Shown piece by piece: positions 24,071 to 31,808 of a stretch of 31,808 bases of DNA. Within the stretch, counting starts at the first letter, position 1; each line of letters begins with the position of its first letter. The position numbers were made by a program, and so were the translations under genes. The DNA comes from JAUVIB01 sp964424545 (GTDB lineage: Bacteria; Calditrichota; Calditrichia; Calditrichales; Calditrichaceae): assembly GCA_964424545.1 (NCBI GenBank), contig CAYRJN010000017.1:1-31808 (forward strand), read 5' to 3'. Under the pieces are notes generated by a model. The model had not been told where the DNA came from and ran no database searches. It saw nothing but the letters and a program-made list of their open reading frames with translations.

Positions 24071-25759
24071 ATGAAACATATATTATTATTACTCGAAATA
24101 TCTATTTTTGTTGCATCTTTAAGCGTAGGCTGTTCATCGGCAAAAAAGGTTGTAAAACCGCAAAAAAGCGATGATGCCTTAATCGTGAAAGCCCATGACT
24201 ACTATTTAAAAGGGCTATTTTTGCAGCAGGCTGAACGCTATAACGAGGCGCTGGTACAATATTATCAAGCGTTATTGTACGATTCTACGTCAAGCAGCAT
24301 CTATAACAGTATTGCCGAAAATCATATGAAGCTTGGCCATTTTGATACGGCTTTGTATTATTTAAAAAAATCGGAAAAGCTTAACGCTAAAGATGAAGAA
24401 ACTTTGCAGCTGCTCGCCGAATGCTTTATCAATTTGCGTGAAGATCAAAAAGCAATCGCCGTTTTAAAGGAACTGCTAAAAATTGATCCCTATAATGAGG
24501 AAGCGCGCAACTATATTTTGTATCTTTATCAAAAAAATAATGATGATATCGGTAAGGCGGAGCAATATGAAGAGTTGATAAAACTATACGGCAAAGACCC
24601 TGATATGCTAGAGACAATGGCTAAAATCTATCTTAAACATGATAATCTGGAACGGGCTAAACATTTTTATAACGAGGTTTTAAAGGTAGATTCGACCAAT
24701 GTGCGCGTTCTCTATATTATGGGTATAATTAATGAGCAAAACTTGAAAGACGATAAAGCTATATATTATTATCAAAAAGTTTTGCAATATGATCCTGAAA
24801 ATACCGACGCTATCGAACATCTTGCCATGCTCTATCGACGTAAACAGAAATGGGATGAAATTATTAGGCTTTATAAGCCGATTTTCGATAAAGATACAAC
24901 AAATCTCAATTCCCGCGTGGTCATGGCCGAGGCCTATTATTATCAAAAAGATTTAAAACGGGCAAAACAGCTTCTCGAGCCGACTTTGAAAAATAAAAAT
25001 GCACCCTGGGGCGTTTATGATTTAATGGGACGTATTGAATTAGAGAGTAAAAGTTATCAACAGGCACTGTCTTATTTCAACAGAGTTGTGGAGAAGGATT
25101 CCACCAATCGTTTCGGCTGGTTGTTCCTCGGTTTTACATACAACGATATGGGCGATGTCCCCAAAGCGGAAAAAGTCTATGAAAAAGCGGTTAAAATTCT
25201 GCCGAAGGACGCTTCGTTATGGTCTTATTACGGGTTGACGCTGTACAGCCAAAAAAAATATAAAGAAGCGATTAAGCCGTTGGAAAGAGCCTTGAAAATC
25301 GAACCGCTTAGTATGAACGCGCTAACGACGCTGCCGATTATTTATGAAAATTTAAAAATGTATGAACAGTGCGACAGTTTGTATGAAATTGCGGTTAAAC
25401 GCTTTCCCGATAACTATTTGCTTTTAAATAATTACAGTTATAGTTTGTCCGAGCGTGGCGTCCGTATGGACGAGGCGTTGCAAATGGCCCAAAAGGCGGT
25501 AAAAGGGCAGCCGGATAATGCCGCTTTCCTTGATACGATCGGCTGGATATTTTTTAAATTGGGAAATTATAAAGAAGCGGAAAAATATATTAAAAAGTCG
25601 GTGGAGATCGAAAAGAAATCACCGGTTGTTTTGGAACATCTCGGCGACGTGTATCTTAAATTGAACGATAAAGAAAAAGCCTTGAATTATTGGATTGACG
25701 CCTTAAATATTAATCCGAACAATAAAAGTTTAATAGAGAAAGTTGAAAAATATAGATGA
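24071..25759 (+). CDS. TPR-repeat lipoprotein
   Basis: A 562-residue protein. Residues 1-21 form a lipoprotein signal ending in SVGC (C21), so it is likely anchored in a membrane facing the periplasm. From about residue 43 to the end it consists of tandem 34-residue TPR units (for example YYKALKIEP-like ends: VLKVDSTN, VLQYDPEN, ALKIEPLS, ALNINPNN), a dozen or more in all. TPR solenoids act as protein-binding scaffolds. The next gene overlaps it by four bases (ATGA) and encodes another lipoprotein, so both are probably translated together and act at the envelope. No enzymatic domain is visible. Confidence 0.92.
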   Translation: MKHILLLLEISIFVASLSVGCSSAKKVVKPQKSDDALIVKAHDYYLKGLFLQQAERYNEALVQYYQALLYDSTSSSIYNSIAENHMKLGHFDTALYYLKKSEKLNAKDEETLQLLAECFINLREDQKAIAVLKELLKIDPYNEEARNYILYLYQKNNDDIGKAEQYEELIKLYGKDPDMLETMAKIYLKHDNLERAKHFYNEVLKVDSTNVRVLYIMGIINEQNLKDDKAIYYYQKVLQYDPENTDAIEHLAMLYRRKQKWDEIIRLYKPIFDKDTTNLNSRVVMAEAYYYQKDLKRAKQLLEPTLKNKNAPWGVYDLMGRIELESKSYQQALSYFNRVVEKDSTNRFGWLFLGFTYNDMGDVPKAEKVYEKAVKILPKDASLWSYYGLTLYSQKKYKEAIKPLERALKIEPLSMNALTTLPIIYENLKMYEQCDSLYEIAVKRFPDNYLLLNNYSYSLSERGVRMDEALQMAQKAVKGQPDNAAFLDTIGWIFFKLGNYKEAEKYIKKSVEIEKKSPVVLEHLGDVYLKLNDKEKALNYWIDALNINPNNKSLIEKVEKYR

Positions 25760-26538
25760 AAATATTATTTATTGTAATATTAAGCGTAATGCTCGTTTCC
25801 TGTTCCATACACAAGACTTTAAAAATTGCCGATTTGCAAAATATCACCTATCGTGATTTATTGGAAAACGTAACGGCTTGGCAAAAATCAATAAAAACAT
25901 TGGACGGACACGCCCAAATCACTTTGGATAGTCCCGAATATTCCGGTAATTTCAGCGCTGATATTTTATTGAGCGGTACAGATTCGCTGCTTATATCCGT
26001 TAAAGGTCCTTTCGGGATAAATGTAGGGAAGGTATTTATCGGCGCCAAACGATTTGTATTTTATAATCAGGTTAATAACCAGTTTTTGAAGGGATCAAAA
26101 GAGGATTTTGAAGGAAGATATTTTCTGCAATTTCCGCTTGAGATTACGCAGATGAGAGATGTTTTTGTGGCTCAGGATAAATTTGACGTTTTAAAGAAGA
26201 AAGAATTTACGATTAAAGATAATTATTATTATCTCGAAACGGTAAACGGCGATCTGGAATATCATATTTGGTTTGAACCGCAGCATATGTTGATTAAGAA
26301 AATTGAATATATCAGCAATGGCGAAGTTATTTATTTTAAAGAATATGATCAATTTTCAACTTTTAATGGCGTTTATTTTCCAAAATCTATAAATTTTGTA
26401 CGCCCTAATGAGAAACAGGGCGTTGCCATTTATTTTAATGATTTGAAAATCAATCAAGTGATAGATAGAAATAAATTTAGAATAAGAATAGCGGATGATG
26501 CGAGGCAAATAGATCTATCATTTCAAAATATAAATTAA
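25756..26538 (+). CDS. DUF4292 family lipoprotein, LolB-like fold
   Basis: A 260-residue protein with a lipoprotein signal ending LVSC (C16). The body begins with a segment on NVTAWQKSIKTLDGHAQITL and continues as beta-strand-rich sequence (SADILLSGTDSLLISVKGPFGINVGKVFI, KRFVFYNQVNNQFLKGS), the pattern of DUF4292, which is related in fold to the outer-membrane lipoprotein receptor LolB and to LolA. DUF4292 is found mainly in Bacteroidota and allies and commonly follows a TPR gene, as here. A role in outer-membrane lipoprotein or glycolipid handling is plausible but unproven. Its start lies within the stop of the TPR gene. Confidence 0.85.
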   Translation: MKILFIVILSVMLVSCSIHKTLKIADLQNITYRDLLENVTAWQKSIKTLDGHAQITLDSPEYSGNFSADILLSGTDSLLISVKGPFGINVGKVFIGAKRFVFYNQVNNQFLKGSKEDFEGRYFLQFPLEITQMRDVFVAQDKFDVLKKKEFTIKDNYYYLETVNGDLEYHIWFEPQHMLIKKIEYISNGEVIYFKEYDQFSTFNGVYFPKSINFVRPNEKQGVAIYFNDLKINQVIDRNKFRIRIADDARQIDLSFQNIN

Positions 26539-26549
26539 GGCGGAAAAAT

Positions 26550-27476
26550 ATGGATATAAGCGTCGTAATTCCTTTATTAAACGAAGAAGATTCATTAAAT
26601 GAATTAACGTTACGTATTGACGAGTCTATCAAAAGCATCAATAAGGATTATGAAATTATTTTTATTGACGACGGTAGCAGCGACGGTTCTTATAAAAAAA
26701 TTGTTGATTTAAAGAAAAAATATCCACTGATAAGAGCAATACGTTTCAGGCGGAATTTCGGCAAAAGCGCCGCGCTTAGCGCGGGATTCCAGCGTGCAAA
26801 AGGCGAAGTGATCATTACCATGGATGCCGATCTTCAAGATGATCCGGCTGAAATCCCCAATCTGCTTAAAAAATTGGATGAGGGCTGCGATCTGGTTTCC
26901 GGTTGGAAAAAAAAACGTCATGATCCCATCAGTAAGACGCTGCCGTCAAAATTATTCAATGCCACAACGCGTGTAATTACCGGTATCGGAATACACGATT
27001 TTAATTGCGGACTAAAAGCATACCGCAAAGAAGTTATAAAAGAGCTGCCGGTTTACGGCGAACTTCATCGCTATCTTCCCGTTTTGGCTCATTGGAACGG
27101 GTTTGTTGTTGATGAGATAGTCGTTAAACATCATGAACGAAAATTCGGTAAATCGAAATTCGGCGCGCGTCGATTTTTTAACGGTTTTTTTGATTTACTT
27201 ACCGTATTATTCATAACCCGCTACCGTCAAAAGCCGCTGCATCTTTTCGGATTTCTCGGATTGGTATCCATCAGCCTCGGCTTTTTAATCGACCTATATC
27301 TCGCTGTTATTTGGTTCCAGGGACAGGGGATCGGGCATCGTCCGCTTCTGTTTTTAGGAACATTATTGATCATTATCGGGGTACAATTTTTTTCTTTGGG
27401 TTTGATTGGCGAAATGCTGACCAGCGCCCGCGCCAGTCAATCGATTTACTATTCAACGCGTGAAGAATTGGAATAG
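26550..27476 (+). CDS. Family 2 glycosyltransferase, polyprenyl-phosphate type with two membrane helices
   Basis: A 308-residue enzyme. The GT-A domain opens with ISVVIPLLNEEDSL and holds FIDDGSSDGS (38-47), the metal-binding DAD at 92-94 in MDADLQDDP, and NCGLKAYRKEV further on. Two hydrophobic helices follow at about 228-255 and 263-287. This is the layout of dolichol/undecaprenyl-phosphate sugar transferases (DPM1, GtrB), which make lipid-linked monosaccharides on the cytoplasmic face for later transfer by GT-C enzymes. The YfhO-like protein two genes downstream could be such an acceptor enzyme. It starts 11 bases after the DUF4292 gene, with AAGGCGG before the ATG. Confidence 0.93.
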   Translation: MDISVVIPLLNEEDSLNELTLRIDESIKSINKDYEIIFIDDGSSDGSYKKIVDLKKKYPLIRAIRFRRNFGKSAALSAGFQRAKGEVIITMDADLQDDPAEIPNLLKKLDEGCDLVSGWKKKRHDPISKTLPSKLFNATTRVITGIGIHDFNCGLKAYRKEVIKELPVYGELHRYLPVLAHWNGFVVDEIVVKHHERKFGKSKFGARRFFNGFFDLLTVLFITRYRQKPLHLFGFLGLVSISLGFLIDLYLAVIWFQGQGIGHRPLLFLGTLLIIIGVQFFSLGLIGEMLTSARASQSIYYSTREELE

Positions 27477-27517
27477 ATATTCGATGAAATAATCATAATG
27501 ATAGAAGAAGTTAATTT

Positions 27518-28597
27518 ATGCAATCATCAAATTCCGTAAAATCCCCGGATATTAATTTAACGCGACCAGATATAAAATATTCCATTATAATACCTTCATT
27601 TAATCGCGCGGATGAATTAAACGGCTTATTAAATTCATTGCAAGTAATCGATTTTCCCAAAGATTTGTACGAGGTCATTGTATCGGATGACGGTTCAACG
27701 GACGATACGGAAAAATTGGTTAATGAGAAGATAAAAGAGAACAACTACCGGTTAAAATATATAAGTCAGCAAAATAAAGGACCGGGCGCGGCCCGTAACG
27801 CCGGTATGAAAAAAGCTCAAGGAAATTTTTTTATTTTTGTCGATTCCGATGTAACCATGCCGCAAAGCTGGCTTAAAAATATAGACAGGGCTCTTTCCGC
27901 AGAACAAGCGGATGCTTTCGGCGGCCCCGATACCTATCGCGACGATTTTCCGGCCCTGCTAAAGGCAATTAATTATTCCATGACCAGTTTTATTACTACC
28001 GGCGGCCTGCGAGGTAAAAAGGGAAAAAAGCTGGCAAAATTTTATCCCCGTTCCTTTAATATGGGATTAAGCCGTGCATTATGGCAAAAAATAGGCGGAT
28101 TCGGCGGTTTGAGGCATGGACAGGATATCGAGTTCAGCCATCGCATTCTAAAAAGCGGTGCCAAAGTTGTATTTGTAAGTGATGCGCCGGTTTATCATAA
28201 AAGACGCACCAACCTTAGGCGGTTTTATCGACAGGTTTTTAATTGGGGCGTTGCGCGCATCAATCTTTATAAAATTGACTCCGCGATGTTGGAGCCGTTA
28301 CATGCGGCGCCGGCGGCGGCCACACTTCTCGTTCTTGCGGTTATAATTTTGGCTTTCTTTTTTAAGCCTTTTTATTATTTACTAATCGGCGGGTTGTTTG
28401 TTGCCTTATTGGTGTTGATTTTTTCAATGACCGACGCTTATCGAATGTACAAAAACATCAAACCGCCGTTGCTGCTACCCCTCGTAATGCCGGCGCAGAT
28501 ATTCGGATATGGCTTAGGCTTTATCTATAACTACATTCGCAGAGTTATATTCGGTAAAGAAGAAAAAGTCGGATTTAAAAAAAATTATTATAAATAG
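27518..28597 (+). CDS. Family 2 glycosyltransferase with C-terminal membrane segments
   Basis: A 359-residue GT2 enzyme. After a 20-residue lead the GT-A domain begins with YSIIIPSFNRADEL, followed by VSDDGSTDDT (55-64), NKGPGAARNAGM and the metal-binding DSD (109-111). FGGLRHGQDIEFSHRI contains the later acidic acceptor-site motif. Two to three hydrophobic helices at about residues 262-308 and a last one near 325 tie it to the membrane. It would add a sugar to a growing glycan on a lipid or protein carrier; donor and acceptor are unknown. It lies between another GT2 and the YfhO-like gene in one strand-consistent cluster. Confidence 0.9.
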   Translation: MQSSNSVKSPDINLTRPDIKYSIIIPSFNRADELNGLLNSLQVIDFPKDLYEVIVSDDGSTDDTEKLVNEKIKENNYRLKYISQQNKGPGAARNAGMKKAQGNFFIFVDSDVTMPQSWLKNIDRALSAEQADAFGGPDTYRDDFPALLKAINYSMTSFITTGGLRGKKGKKLAKFYPRSFNMGLSRALWQKIGGFGGLRHGQDIEFSHRILKSGAKVVFVSDAPVYHKRRTNLRRFYRQVFNWGVARINLYKIDSAMLEPLHAAPAAATLLVLAVIILAFFFKPFYYLLIGGLFVALLVLIFSMTDAYRMYKNIKPPLLLPLVMPAQIFGYGLGFIYNYIRRVIFGKEEKVGFKKNYYK

Positions 28598-28607
28598 AGG
28601 TTTGTTT

Positions 28608-31130
28608 ATGGCAAAGAATAGCAAGAAACGGCGTAAAACAGTATCCGCTGAGCACCAAAAGGTCAAAAGCCAAAACTATTTTTTCGAAAAAGAACGTAAT
28701 GTTGATTTTCTGTTATTGATCGTTACGGCAATATTTCTTGTAATTTTGCTAAAACCGATGGTTATTGATCGTCTTTCACCGCAAGGCGTCGATGTGGTCG
28801 CTTCGCAGGGGCGTACGTATCAGGTAAGCGAGTATGCCAAAAAAAGCGGTGAGCCGGCTTTATGGAATCCCTATATTTTTGCTGGTATGCCTTTATACCA
28901 TCGTTTAAAAGCAAATTTATGGTCCCCTGATAAACTGTTAGCGCTGCTTGGTCGTTTATTTAATATGGTGTTTATATATTACTTTTTCGGCGCTCTCGGT
29001 ATGTATCTCATCTTTCGCTATTTAAAAATGACGCCGGTCATCAGCTTTTTCGGGATGATGTTGTTTATTTTAATGCCTCATTATAAATCGTTGTATCTTG
29101 AAGGACACATGGCCAAGTTCTATGCTTTAATGATTATGCCCTGGGTTTTTTTAACCTTTCTCTATTTTTTAGATAAACGAAATTTGCTGTCTATTTCCTT
29201 GTTTGGTTTGGCTTTTGGGATGCAAATCCGCACCCAACACTATCAAATTGTGTTTTACACGGCGTTGTTAATTTTTTCTGTCGGCGTCTATCCCATATTA
29301 AAAGATTTGCTGGAGAAGAATTATAAACGTTTTTCCACATCACTTTTGATGATTGTCGTTGCCGTAGCTCTGGGGATATCGCTTGCCGCGCAGCCGCTTT
29401 TTTCGGCTAAAGAATATCTGCCTTATTCCAAACGGGGTAAAACTACCATCGAATTATCCAAACAAAAACAAGAACAAAATAGCGAAGCCGGAAGCGGCGT
29501 ATCCATGCATTATGCGACCCAGTGGTCCACCGCTCCGTCCGAGATGCTTACCTGGATCATTCCCGGCGTTTACGGTGGAATGTCTTCTGAAAAATATACG
29601 GGCAGCGCCGTGCCCCGTTTACGAAATCAAATTATTCCGGGTTATTGGGGAAAGATGCCGTTTACTCAAAGCTACGAATATATGGGGATCCTCACTCTTC
29701 TATTTGCCGTAATCGGATTGTATGCCAATAGAAAAAATAAAATGTTAATCGCTCTTTTCGTTTTTATGGTCTTTTTAATTTTACTGTCATTCGGTCGGCA
29801 TTTTGAGACATTTTACAGTATATTTTATTACTATTTCCCTTTCTTTAATAAATTCAGGACGCCGATGATGAGCGTAACGGTTACGTTTTTTCTGATGGCT
29901 CTTTTTGCCGCTTACGGGTTAAAATATATTCTCGAAACACCTAAAGGTAAATCAATTGCCGAATATAAACCCGTTTTTATAATCATCGGTTCGTTTGCCG
30001 CTCTTGGTGTGTTGGTATGGCTGTTTAGCATGAATTTTTCATATTTAAAAGCCGGAGAACAATATAATCAACAAATTCAGGCCTTATTAATCACCATTCG
30101 TAAAGAATATCTAAATCACGACTTAATCCGCTATTTTATCATTCTTTTAATGGGTAGCGGCGCAATTTGGGCCATGTTAACCGGAAAAATGAAAGCAAGC
30201 GCCGCCGTAACCGTACTCGTTTTGCTCTCCATTGTCGATCTTGTGAATATACAAGCGCGCGACAGCAAAGATTTTATTGATACTAAAAAGGTGGAAAGGC
30301 GGTATTTTCATAAAACGGCTACGGATCAATTCCTTTTACAAGACAAAGAAACATATCGCGTTTTCCCCGTCGGCAAACTGTTCGGCGATAATCGATGGGT
30401 TTATTATCATCAGTCCATCGGCGGCTATTCTCCCATTAAAATGTATACAATAGAAGAATTGATTGCTAACAATCTGTATAACGGATCGGATCGCCGTCTT
30501 CCTTTCAATTGGAACGTGCTGAAATTTCTTGATGTTAAATATGTGATCGCTCAACAAAAAATCGATAATCAGCGATTGAGGTTGGTTAATGCCGATAATA
30601 ATGCCAATTTATACACCTATTTGTATAAAAAACGTTTGCAAAGAGGGTTTTTTGTGGGAGAATATCGCGTAATCGCTGATGAGTACAAACGATTAAGAGC
30701 GATAAACAGCGCTAATTTTGACGCCGGAAAAACGGCGATTGTAGAAGAAGAACCGGGAGAGAATATCGCCATACCCGACAGTCAGCAGGTAGAAATGGTT
30801 AAATTTACGCCGAACCATTCACAGTATAATGTCTATACAGACAAGACGGCGCTATTTGTAATTTCGGAGCTTTTTTATCCGCCCGGTTGGGAAATTAGTA
30901 TTGACGGTAAGAAAGTGGAAAAAATATATAAAACGGATCATGCGATTCAATCAATCATTGTACCGGCGGGCAATCATAAGATTGAGTTAAATTTTAAACC
31001 GGCTTCCTATTTCCGTAATGTAAAGATATCTTATGCATCGCTTGGTATTTTATATCTCGTTATTTTGTTTGGACTGTATAAAGAAAAGGGCGCCGAAATA
31101 CTAAATTCCCGGAGAAAAACCGAAAATTAA
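28608..31130 (+). CDS. YfhO-family multi-pass membrane protein, GT-C-like
   Basis: An 840-residue protein. After a basic cytoplasmic start (AKNSKKRRK) comes a long hydrophobic region of about a dozen helices up to residue 540, then a soluble C-terminal domain with a late helix near 815. The early loop SGEPALWNPYIFAGMPLYHRL and LMPHYKSLYLEGHMAKFYAL are typical of YfhO-family proteins, which resemble GT-C glycosyltransferases using lipid-phosphate sugars. The extracytoplasmic tail includes FSELFYPPGWEISIDGK-like sequence seen in the family. I chose ATG 28608, 7 bases after AGAGG; the in-frame TTG at 28602 is too close to that site. It probably takes lipid-linked sugar from the GT2 encoded at 26550. 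Confidence 0.88.
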   Translation: MAKNSKKRRKTVSAEHQKVKSQNYFFEKERNVDFLLLIVTAIFLVILLKPMVIDRLSPQGVDVVASQGRTYQVSEYAKKSGEPALWNPYIFAGMPLYHRLKANLWSPDKLLALLGRLFNMVFIYYFFGALGMYLIFRYLKMTPVISFFGMMLFILMPHYKSLYLEGHMAKFYALMIMPWVFLTFLYFLDKRNLLSISLFGLAFGMQIRTQHYQIVFYTALLIFSVGVYPILKDLLEKNYKRFSTSLLMIVVAVALGISLAAQPLFSAKEYLPYSKRGKTTIELSKQKQEQNSEAGSGVSMHYATQWSTAPSEMLTWIIPGVYGGMSSEKYTGSAVPRLRNQIIPGYWGKMPFTQSYEYMGILTLLFAVIGLYANRKNKMLIALFVFMVFLILLSFGRHFETFYSIFYYYFPFFNKFRTPMMSVTVTFFLMALFAAYGLKYILETPKGKSIAEYKPVFIIIGSFAALGVLVWLFSMNFSYLKAGEQYNQQIQALLITIRKEYLNHDLIRYFIILLMGSGAIWAMLTGKMKASAAVTVLVLLSIVDLVNIQARDSKDFIDTKKVERRYFHKTATDQFLLQDKETYRVFPVGKLFGDNRWVYYHQSIGGYSPIKMYTIEELIANNLYNGSDRRLPFNWNVLKFLDVKYVIAQQKIDNQRLRLVNADNNANLYTYLYKKRLQRGFFVGEYRVIADEYKRLRAINSANFDAGKTAIVEEEPGENIAIPDSQQVEMVKFTPNHSQYNVYTDKTALFVISELFYPPGWEISIDGKKVEKIYKTDHAIQSIIVPAGNHKIELNFKPASYFRNVKISYASLGILYLVILFGLYKEKGAEILNSRRKTEN

Positions 31131-31146
31131 AAAATGAGTAATCCAA

Positions 31147-31808
31147 GTGCCTTATTCTTTTCATAAAGACAGAAATCTTTATTTCACGCACCAAAAATTG
31201 ATCACAGAATCCTATATTCTCCCTTTCATAGAACAGGTAAAGCCGGTTAAGGAGGGAATGAATGTTCTGGAAATCGGTTGCGCCGAAGCCGGCGTATTAA
31301 AGGCTTTTACGGATAGGGGGTGTAAGGCGACGGGTGTGGATTTGGCGGCAAATAAATTGCAACTTGCCAAAGAAAAGATGCGTGAAGAATTGGCAAAAGG
31401 TCAAATAGAGTTTTTTAACAAAAATATTTACGAAGATGAATTTAAAGAGAAATTTAAATCACAATTTGATATTATCATTCTGAAGGATGTGATTGAACAT
31501 ATTTTTGAGCAGGAAAAATTGATTAGCTATCTTCATACGTTTTTAAAATCGGGATCGGGCGTGATATTTTTTGCCTTTCCGCCCTGGTATATGCCCTTTG
31601 GCGGGCATCAGCAGATGTGTGATTCTCTGTTATCGCGGGTTCCTTATTTTCATATCCTGCCGAATATTTTGTATGCCGGAGTATTAAAACTATTCGGAGA
31701 GCCTCATTATAAAATCGATTCCTTGATCGAAACAAAAAAAACGGGTATTACGATTGAAAGATTCGAAAGGATATTAAAAAATGAAAAATATGCCGTATTA
31801 AATAAGAA
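31147..31808 (+). CDS. Class I SAM-dependent methyltransferase (partial, C-terminus beyond window)
   Basis: The frame opens with GTG at 31147, the first start codon after an in-frame TGA at 31135, and runs off the right edge after 220 codons. The SAM-binding motif I is VLEIGCAEAGVL, motif II GVDLAANKL, and FDIIILKDVIEHI holds the motif IV region; FAFPPWYMPFGGHQQ follows. This is the layout of small-molecule or sugar methyltransferases. It lies 16 bases after the YfhO-like gene and is likely part of the same envelope-glycan cluster. No clear ribosome site precedes the GTG, so the true start is not certain. Confidence 0.85.
   Translation, partial: MPYSFHKDRNLYFTHQKLITESYILPFIEQVKPVKEGMNVLEIGCAEAGVLKAFTDRGCKATGVDLAANKLQLAKEKMREELAKGQIEFFNKNIYEDEFKEKFKSQFDIIILKDVIEHIFEQEKLISYLHTFLKSGSGVIFFAFPPWYMPFGGHQQMCDSLLSRVPYFHILPNILYAGVLKLFGEPHYKIDSLIETKKTGITIERFERILKNEKYAVLNK

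Noticed and set aside
1..31808. CRISPR arrays, rRNA genes, complete tRNA genes
   Set aside because: I saw no regularly spaced direct repeats, rRNA-like stretch or full tRNA cloverleaf by eye; a covariance-model scan was not possible.

Overview
The window looks like a chromosomal segment of a Gram-negative bacterium of the Fibrobacterota-Chlorobiota-Bacteroidota (FCB) superphylum, perhaps near Calditrichota or Ignavibacteriota. This rests on a DUF4292 lipoprotein, a YfhO-type membrane protein, a Bacteroidota-style LacI regulator and a kinase with an HQLGTPL H-box. Purine-rich Shine-Dalgarno sites precede several genes, which argues against typical Bacteroidia. The phylum call is inference from gene families, not from a marker gene.

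Layout. (1) Positions 1-1422, minus strand: a two-gene pair, a metallo-beta-lactamase-fold hydrolase cut by the window edge and a PD-(D/E)XK nuclease-like protein; looks accessory and AT-rich. (2) 1555-2748, minus: an orphan sensor histidine kinase. (3) 3185-3628: a secreted DUF2147 protein with its own terminator. (4) 3733-15824: a long plus-strand hexuronate unit: autoregulated LacI repressor, TRAP transporter (DctP, DctQ, DctM), a plant-type glucuronokinase homologue, a GalU-type uridylyltransferase, tagaturonate epimerase UxaE, uronate isomerase UxaC, an SDR-type fructuronate reductase with a C-terminal frameshift, and transketolase, closed by a hairpin terminator. (5) 15863-19557: a second unit headed by the same operator-like palindrome: 6-phosphogluconate dehydrogenase, a zinc sugar dehydrogenase and 2-keto-3-deoxygluconate kinase. 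(6) 19558-20555: about 1 kb of non-coding debris with a tRNA-like fragment, a large nested palindrome and a decayed transposase. (7) 20556-23878, minus: a BASS-family transporter and a class A penicillin-binding protein. (8) 24071-31808, plus: an envelope cluster of TPR lipoprotein, DUF4292 lipoprotein, two family-2 glycosyltransferases, a YfhO-like protein and a partial methyltransferase.

How the genes fit together. The TRAP system probably imports uronates. UxaC and UxaE funnel glucuronate and galacturonate to fructuronate, the SDR reduces it to mannonate, and KdgK phosphorylates 2-keto-3-deoxygluconate. Mannonate dehydratase (UxuA) and KDPG aldolase (Eda) are not in the window. The most striking point is glucuronokinase followed directly by a nucleotidyltransferase inside this catabolic operon. 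Together they would convert imported glucuronate to UDP-glucuronate, a salvage route best known from plants, so the operon would feed both carbon catabolism and nucleotide-sugar synthesis. Two copies of a CTTAAYCGRTTAAG-like palindrome, before the repressor and before gnd, suggest one LacI-type regulator controls both units.
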